This document shows, piece after piece, positions 16,960 to 21,790 of a stretch of DNA of 21,790 nt. The stretch is from Silene noctiflora (lineage: Eukaryota > Streptophyta > Magnoliopsida > Caryophyllales > Caryophyllaceae). The position numbers were made by a program, and so were the translations under genes. The stretch's first letter is position 1. Every line of letters begins with the position of its first letter. Below the pieces are notes generated by a model. That model saw nothing but the letters and a program-made list of their open reading frames with translations. It was not told the DNA's origin and did no database searches. Where the stretch lies: the NCBI GenBank assembly GCA_009801015.1, contig VHZZ01020315.1:16186-37975 (forward strand). The letters are read 5' to 3'.

Positions 16960-18335
16960 TCATTTTGTAACACATGGCTAGGGTCGCTAATGTATTTCCT
17001 AAGTTGAGACACATGGAAATCATCATGAACATTACCCAAACTCGGGGGCAAATCCAATTTGTAAGCCACGACACCAATTCTCTTCACAACATCATAGGGT
17101 CCAATGTACTTAAGACTCAACTTCCCTTTCACACCAAACCTTTTCACTCCTTTCATAGGGGACGCCTTCAAGAACACCTTATCATCAACTTCAAACTCCA
17201 AGGGTCGACGACGAACATCGGCATAAGACATTTGGCGATCTTGAGCGGCTTTCATTCTCTCTCGGATGAGCTCAACACGGTCAATTGTCTCGGCTAACTT
17301 GTCGTGTCCTAAATCACAAAGATCACTTGCTTGATCCCGACAAATCGGACTACAACACTTCCTTCCATACAAGGCTTCATAGAGGGCCATCTTGATAGAA
17401 GCATGCTAACTATTGTTGTAAGAAAATGCCACTAAAGGTAAGCTCTTCTCCCAACTAGCATGAAAGTCTAGGGCACAAGCACGTAAAAAATCTTCAAGGG
17501 TTTGAACGGTCCTCTCGGTTTGTCAATCGGTAGCGGCATGAAAAGCGGTACTCATCAACAACTTACTACCCATAACATCTTGCAAAGCTTTCCAAAATCT
17601 TGAACAAAACCTAGGCTCACGATCCGAAACAATATCCTTTGGAACACCATGGTAACGAATGATCTCCTCCACATAGGCACTAGCAAGTCGATACAAATTC
17701 CATGTCTCTTTAATAGGAATAAACCTAGCACATTTGATCAATCTATCCACAATTACCCAAACGACATCCTTTCCACTAACGGTCTTAGGCAAGGCTATCA
17801 AAAAATCCATGGAGATGAATTTTCACTTCCACAAAGGCACATCCAAGGGTTGTTGCAGACCTCCGGGTCTCTTATGCTCAATCTTCATTTGTTGCAAGTG
17901 AGACATCTTCCAACATATGACACGATGTCATTCTTCATGCTAGGCCACCAAAATTGAAATTTCAAGTCTTTGTACATCTTGTCTCCTCTGGGATGAATCA
18001 AATAAGGGGATAAATGAGCTTCACCAAGCACTCTCTTTCTCAAATCAACGGCACCGGGAACATATATGCGGCCTTGGTAAGGAAGATATCCACGAGCGTC
18101 AATCTCACAATCCTTAGCTTTTCCTTCAAGAAGCTTGGCTTGAAAACTTTTGAAAGTAGCATCATCCACTAGGGCATCACGAATCTCACGGTAGAGGACG
18201 GGTTCGACAACCATAGCACCAAGATAGTCAAATCCACTCTCCACAACTTGTATGCTCAATCTACGGAATTCGGCACAAAGATCATCGGTAAGCACACGAA
18301 TAACACTCAAGGAATGAGTCGACTTCCTACTAAGG
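16960..18335 (-). pseudogene. Integrase of element B
   Basis: The HHCC zinc motif is complete (EAHLSPYLIHPRGDK and RCLTCNK). Directly after it a one-base loss at about 17885 shifts the frame. The catalytic core shows Asp in MDFLIALP, Asp in VSDREPRF and Glu in QTERTVQ, but TGA 17523 replaces the Gly just before QTER, TGA 17823 breaks the entry to the core, and TAG 17406 replaces a Tyr in the YNNSYHAS motif. The C-terminal part reads YIGPYDVVKRIGVVAYKLDL and HVSQLRKYISDPSHVL, which fits Tekay/Del-type integrases. Confidence 0.9.
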
Positions 18336-18399
18336 GCGTCGGCAACCACATTTGCCTTTCTTTCATGATACAACGACTCCACATAATAGTAATTCAAAA

Positions 18400-18740
18400 A
18401 CTCAAACCAACTTTATTTTCTCATATTAAACTCCTTTTGAGTAAATATGTACCTCAAATTCTTATGATCGGTGTAGATACGGCAATGAACTCCAATGAGG
18501 TAGTGTCTCCACATCTTCAAAGCATGCACGACAGCGGCTAACTCAAGGTCATGAGTGGGGTAGTTCACTTCTTGAGCTCTCAATTGTCGCGAAGCATAGG
18601 CGACAAATCTTCTATTTTGCATGAGCACACAACCTAAACTCATCTTAGAAGCATCACAATATGCATCAAAGTCTACACCATCCTCGGGCAAGGTAAAAAC
18701 GGGAGCGATAGTCAACCTTCTCTACAATTCTTGGAACGAA
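18400..18740 (-). pseudogene. RNase H of element B
   Basis: The frame shows [19 protein letters not shown], then [18 protein letters not shown], then [18 protein letters not shown], giving the expected catalytic Asp, Glu and Asp residues. It is bounded by stops at 18722 (before [10 protein letters not shown]) and 18413 (after FNMRK). The core itself is uninterrupted. The downstream linker KANVVADALSRKS leads into integrase. Confidence 0.9.
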
Positions 18741-18823
18741 TATTCACAAGCTTTGGTCCACACAAACTTGGACTCCCTCTTCAAAAGTTGGGTCATCGGG
18801 CTAGCAAGATGGGAGAAATATTA

Positions 18824-19670
18824 AACAAAGCGACGGTAATAATCCGCCAAACCCAAGAAACTACAAATTTCACCAACATCGGTAGGACTCTTCCAATCAA
18901 CCACGACTTCAATCTTGGAAGGATCTACCATCAAACCATCCTTAGATATAACATGGCCAAGAAAAGATACTTCGGACAACCAAAATTCACACTTAGAAAA
19001 CTTGGCAAACCACTTTTGACGGCAAAGAATTCCTAAAACGGTACGAAGATGATCAACATGCTCTTCTTCGAACTTGGAAAACACAAGGATATCATCAATG
19101 AAGACCACAACACACTTGTCCAAGAATTCACTAAAAGTTTGGTTCATTTGGTCCATGAAGATAGCGGGAGCATTAGTCAAACCAGTGGGCATCACCTTAA
19201 ACTCGAAATGTCCATATCTCATGCTAAAGGCGGTCTTGGGAATATCGGATTCACGAACGGGGATTTGATGATAACCAGATCTCAAATCAATCTTGGATAA
19301 AGTAGAAGCACCTTTGAGTTGATCAAACAAATATTCAATCCTTTGTAGAGGATACTTGTTCTTGATGGTCACACGGTTAAGCTCACGGTAATCGATACAA
19401 AGTCTCATGAATCCATCTTTCTTCTTCACAAAGAGCACGGGAGCACCCTAAGGTGAGGCACTAGGTCGAATGAATCCTTTCTCAATCATATCATCAAGTT
19501 GCAATCATAAATCCTTCAACTCGGTTGGCGCCATACGCTAGGGAGCTTTGGCAATGGGACCGGTTCCGGGTACAAGGTCGATAGAGAACTCCATATTACG
19601 TTCGGGAGGGATTCCGGGCAAATCGTCGTGGAAGACATCGACAAACTCACGAACAACGGGGACTTCCACA
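18824..19670 (-). pseudogene. Reverse transcriptase of element B
   Basis: It begins with the linker VVREFVDVFHDDLPGIPPE and runs to [12 protein letters not shown]. The motifs [25 protein letters not shown] and FIDDILVFS are intact, with catalytic Asp codons at 19094-19096 and 19091-19093. Three clustered stops (19538, 19505, 19448) break the N-terminal fingers region, the last replacing the Trp of the SPWGAP motif by TAG. A further stop at 18821 follows YYRRFV. Between these the 205-codon core is uninterrupted. Confidence 0.92.
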
Positions 19671-19849
19671 AGCTTAGGAAACGAAGTATAATTAGAGGTC
19701 TCCACACATAAGTAGGCTTGGAAACCTTTCCTCACCATACTTACCAACTTCAAAGTGGAAATCAACTTCACACCCATTTGGGAACGGGTTCCCTTATAGG
19801 TTACACGGGCACCTAAAGGACTCTTAAGACAAATATTTTGATCTCTACA

Positions 19850-20159
19850 TTCAAATCTAGCATAGTACTTAGACAACCAATCCATACCTAGTATTACATA
19901 AAATTCTTCCAGGGGAAAACGAAATAGGTTAGCGAGAAAGATGGTTCCCGAAATAGAGATAGGAACATTGGAGTAGGAGAGGGAACGATATAGGGGTATC
20001 TTCACTAGGAATAGGCTCAATGGCTAACTTTTCCGAAATATTGTGAGATATGAACGATAAAGATGCGCCGGTATCAAATAGAGTAAGACATGGATGATCA
20101 ATAATTGAGAACATACCCGTAATGATATCGGGATGAGCAGCGGCTTTGGCACGACTCAT
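19850..20159 (-). pseudogene. Aspartic protease of element B, frameshifted
   Basis: The active-site motif LFDTGASLSFIS is intact, with the catalytic Asp at 20073-20075. The C-terminal hallmark YVILGMDWLSKYYARFEC lies at about 19850-19900 in a different frame. The shift occurs after PSEDTP, near 19985-20000. In active elements this retropepsin-like enzyme cleaves the gag-pol polyprotein. No separate start is expected because it is part of the polyprotein. Confidence 0.88.
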
Positions 20160-20179
20160 GATAAAGATGGTTCCTCTTG

Positions 20180-21167
20180 GCTTGGCATTTGGAGTAGGAG
20201 TAGTTTATTTCCTCTCGGGATAATCATTTTAGCGATGTCCGGGCTTCTTGCAATGAAAATAAGTCAAAGGCTTGCCTTAACATCCAACTCCGGGGTGTAA
20301 ATATTGTCTACAATTGAAGTACTTGCGGGGCTTCTCAAGATTTTTGTTGCTTGGTTGGGAAACTTGTCCACTTGACACTTGAGTCATAGGCAAGAACCTC
20401 TTCTTGTTGGCATAGATTGAAGTATATGAAGGCACAAAGGGTCTCTTGCCATAAGAGTTGGGGAGATAAGATTGAGAGGAAACATGAGGTTTTGCTTCTT
20501 CTTCAATACCCTTCAAGGAACTTTCAGCCTAAATAGCATCATCATAGACTTCCACAAAGGTCACGGAGTTTCTTCTTACCATACTCTCCACCTTAGGATT
20601 CAACTTTTTCTTGTAGAAGTAAACACGGTCTTCTTCATCCTTCACAATTTTGGTGGCAAAGTGAACAAGATCATTGGACTTATCGGTATACTCTTGAATG
20701 GATATCTTTCCTTGCTTGAAGTCTATGAATTCCTTCAACCTTTGTTGCTTGAGCTCCTTAGGATAGAAGCGAGTCTCCACAAGGGTCTTGAAGCGATTCC
20801 AATCAAGGAAGGGGTCTTAAGTAGCGGTAGGACCGGTTAAAGTCCACCACCTATCGGCTTCCTTCACAAGAAAGTGAGAGGCTAGCTTCACCTTATCCTT
20901 TTCTTGCACTTCATAGAGAGAAACGTTATTCTCCATATCACGAAACCACTCCGATAACTCCATTGGATCCAATTATCCTCCATAGGTCCTAGCATTAAAC
21001 CTTTCAAGTTGTCTTACAATCCAAGCAAAGATACCTTATCGATTTCCTCCTTGTTGAGTGGGTGGAATGGGGTTGACATCAACATTGGCATTGACACCTT
21101 GTTGGTTTTGAAGGATTTGAGCAAGATATTTCATGATGATATTCTCTACATTGGTTGGTCGCACCAT
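20180..21167 (-). pseudogene. gag: gag of element B (capsid domain and two zinc knuckles)
   Basis: The N-terminus is Gln/Asn-rich (NQQGVNANVDVNPIPPTQQG), followed by the capsid-type retrotransposon gag domain from DPMELSEWFRDME through DRWWTLTGP to FIDFKQGKISIQEYTDKSND. Two CCHC-like zinc knuckles follow at 20280-20321 (YFNC, H, C) and 20220-20261 (YFHCKKPGH, then NDY). In each the first Cys, and in the second also the last Cys, is now Tyr (TGC/TGT to TAC/TAT), so neither would bind zinc well. Seven in-frame stops lie within it. Intact gag forms the virus-like particle and packages the RNA. Confidence 0.9.
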
Positions 21168-21343
21168 CTTCTTAAAGCAAAAAATCAAACAAGTTAGCAC
21201 CTACCACGTAGCATAAACAAGCCGACTACCAAGTTAGGTCCTTAATTCTACCCATCTCTCATCCATTATTCAAGGTCAAGTTAAGTTTTAAAGTTGGGGT
21301 ACACGTGTGTGCGTCGGGAGCATCAATGCTCTGATACCAACTA
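21168..21343 (-). other. 5' leader of element B
   Basis: This 176-base segment between the 5' LTR and the gag ATG contains the primer-binding site next to the LTR and otherwise AT-rich sequence. A perfect inverted repeat GAGCAT-CA-ATGCTC (+ strand, about 21318-21331) overlaps the distal end of the primer-binding site. Confidence 0.75.
21328..21339 (-). promoter_or_regulatory. Primer-binding site for initiator tRNA-Met, element B
   Basis: The minus strand reads TGGTATCAGAGC, the complement of the 3' end of plant initiator tRNA-Met, four bases after the LTR end. The match is 12 bases, after which similarity to the tRNA is lost. This is where minus-strand DNA synthesis would be primed. iMet is the usual primer for plant chromoviruses. 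Confidence 0.9.
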
Positions 21344-21790
21344 TGACACCCCGCGGTATAACATAAACATAGGTAGTAAATTGGAGCGGAAAATGCGGTA
21401 TTTTTAAAACTTTTTAAAGTTTAACACGAGGAACCACTAAACATAATCGAACGGGTACGAAAGAGTAAACTTGGGTTTTACAAACCAAAGTAGAAGAAAT
21501 GGGGAAAAGATGTCCCACGAATAACATGTTTCAAAAGGGTGAGTCTAAGCTACGAAATGTAAAAGTCAAATGTCGGTGCTTGCTAGCTCACACGAGTCTC
21601 AACCCCATAGATCACCAACTTGTACCTGTCATTCATGTAAACATGAATGCTACGGTCAATGGGGGGTAAATCAAGGTTCTCCCTGCCACATTATAAAATA
21701 CTACGGTTTCCCCTACCTTTGGTGACTCAACCGAGTAGGCCCTACTCTGTCGAGTAGGTTGATGTCCTTTCAAATCAGGTTCTGGAAGTG
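21344..21790 (-). mobile_element. 5' LTR of element B, partial (447 bp in window)
   Basis: It begins (on + coordinates) TGACACCCCGCGG like the 3' LTR at 14290 and aligns with it for about 345 bases at roughly 93% identity. After about 21690 the two no longer align: here the sequence continues with TACGGTTTCCCC and a GAGTAGG/CCTACTC palindromic block (21733-21758) that the 3' LTR lacks at that point. The rest of the LTR is beyond the window. Confidence 0.92.

Larger units (their letters stand above)
16781..21167 (-). pseudogene. gag-pol: gag-pol polyprotein of element B, degenerate
   Basis: A single gag-pro-pol frame of about 1460 codons begins at ATG 21165-21167 and ends at 16781. I chose this start because it is the first ATG after the primer-binding site and leader and is in frame with the gag domain. 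Sixteen premature stops interrupt it, at 21036, 20973, 20817, 20529, 20277, 20229, 20205, 19538, 19505, 19448, 18821, 18722, 18413, 17823, 17523 and 17406. Three frameshifts occur, in the protease (about 19985-20000), just after the integrase zinc motif (about 17885) and before the chromodomain (about 16940-16955). All domains expected of a chromovirus are present in the usual order, and length is normal for the lineage. No functional product is possible. Confidence 0.95.
14290..21790 (-). mobile_element. Element B: Ty3/gypsy chromovirus (Tekay/Del-like) nested in element A
   Basis: Minus-strand order is 5' LTR (from the window end to 21344), primer-binding site, gag, protease, RT, RNase H, integrase, chromodomain, polypurine tract, 3' LTR (16724 to 14290). 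The near-identical starts at 14290 and 21344 (TGACACCCCGCGG) define the paired LTRs. It interrupts the pol frame of element A after TTAATG at 14289, so the 5-bp duplication (candidate TAATG) should follow the far end of the 5' LTR outside this window. The internal region is 4619 bp. By eye the first 345 LTR bases differ at about 25 positions (about 93% identity), so it is not young. Confidence 0.93.

Noticed and set aside
18731..19300. + strand open frames across the B RT region, and the other + strand frames at 11958-12221, 13027-13305, 16974-17297 and 20472-20840
   Set aside because: They are antisense shadows of the conserved minus-strand polyprotein and lack any domain.
11318..21167. Stop codons reassigned or read through, making the pol genes functional
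   Set aside because: Stops of all three types replace several different conserved residues, B also has frameshifts, and key zinc and catalytic residues are lost. Plain decay explains them.
21328..21339. Part of a tRNA-Met gene
   Set aside because: Only 12 bases match the tRNA 3' end, and it abuts an LTR end, so it is a primer-binding site.

Overview
This window looks like repeat-rich intergenic DNA from a plant nuclear genome, probably a eudicot. The evidence is long AT-rich LTRs of the TGTAAYACCCC type, two chromodomain-bearing Ty3/gypsy retrotransposons (chromoviruses, most like the Tekay/Del lineage), an initiator-tRNA-Met primer-binding site, and Harbinger-type miniature elements. I cannot name the species. 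I find no intact protein-coding host gene and no tRNA or rRNA gene. Everything recognisable is a mobile element or the debris of one.

Layout. Bases 1-2001 are the 3' part of an LTR on the + strand (LTR-1). Bases 2002-6505 are an old, long, imperfect inverted-repeat (foldback-like) element. Its left arm was split by a 1955-bp LTR (2584-4538, now solo, flanked by the 5-bp duplication GGACT) and by a 313-bp Harbinger-like MITE (4874-5186). Its right arm carries about 12 copies of a roughly 21-bp unit (5331-5578). Bases 6830-8945 may be a second, more decayed palindromic structure. Its tip is a TIR element centred on an 89-bp (TA)n tract.

Element A (minus strand) begins at 9221 with a complete 1842-bp 3' LTR, followed going up the + strand by a complex 3' UTR and a decayed pol (chromodomain, integrase, RNase H, RT). 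At 14289 it is cut by element B. Element B (minus strand, 14290 to beyond the window end) has a 2435-bp 3' LTR, a polypurine tract, one gag-pol frame from ATG 21167 to a terminal stop at 16781, a primer-binding site at 21328-21339, and the first 447 bp of its 5' LTR. The remaining gag-protease part and 5' LTR of element A should lie beyond the right edge.

Both elements are dead. A's pol has eight premature stops but no frameshift, and has lost integrase zinc and catalytic residues. B's gag-pol has 16 premature stops and three frameshifts. The order of events is foldback element first, then the solo LTR and MITE inside it, and independently A first, then B inside A.

The signal I find most interesting is at the 3' end of the three related LTRs (LTR-1, solo LTR, LTR-A). 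All keep a small GAAA-type hairpin followed by a 12-bp stem with a 15-nt loop. The stems have diverged by several paired, compensatory changes, which suggests a selected RNA structure in U5. Also notable are the long palindrome with 21-bp units and the doubled polypurine/LTR-start signal at the 3' end of element A.
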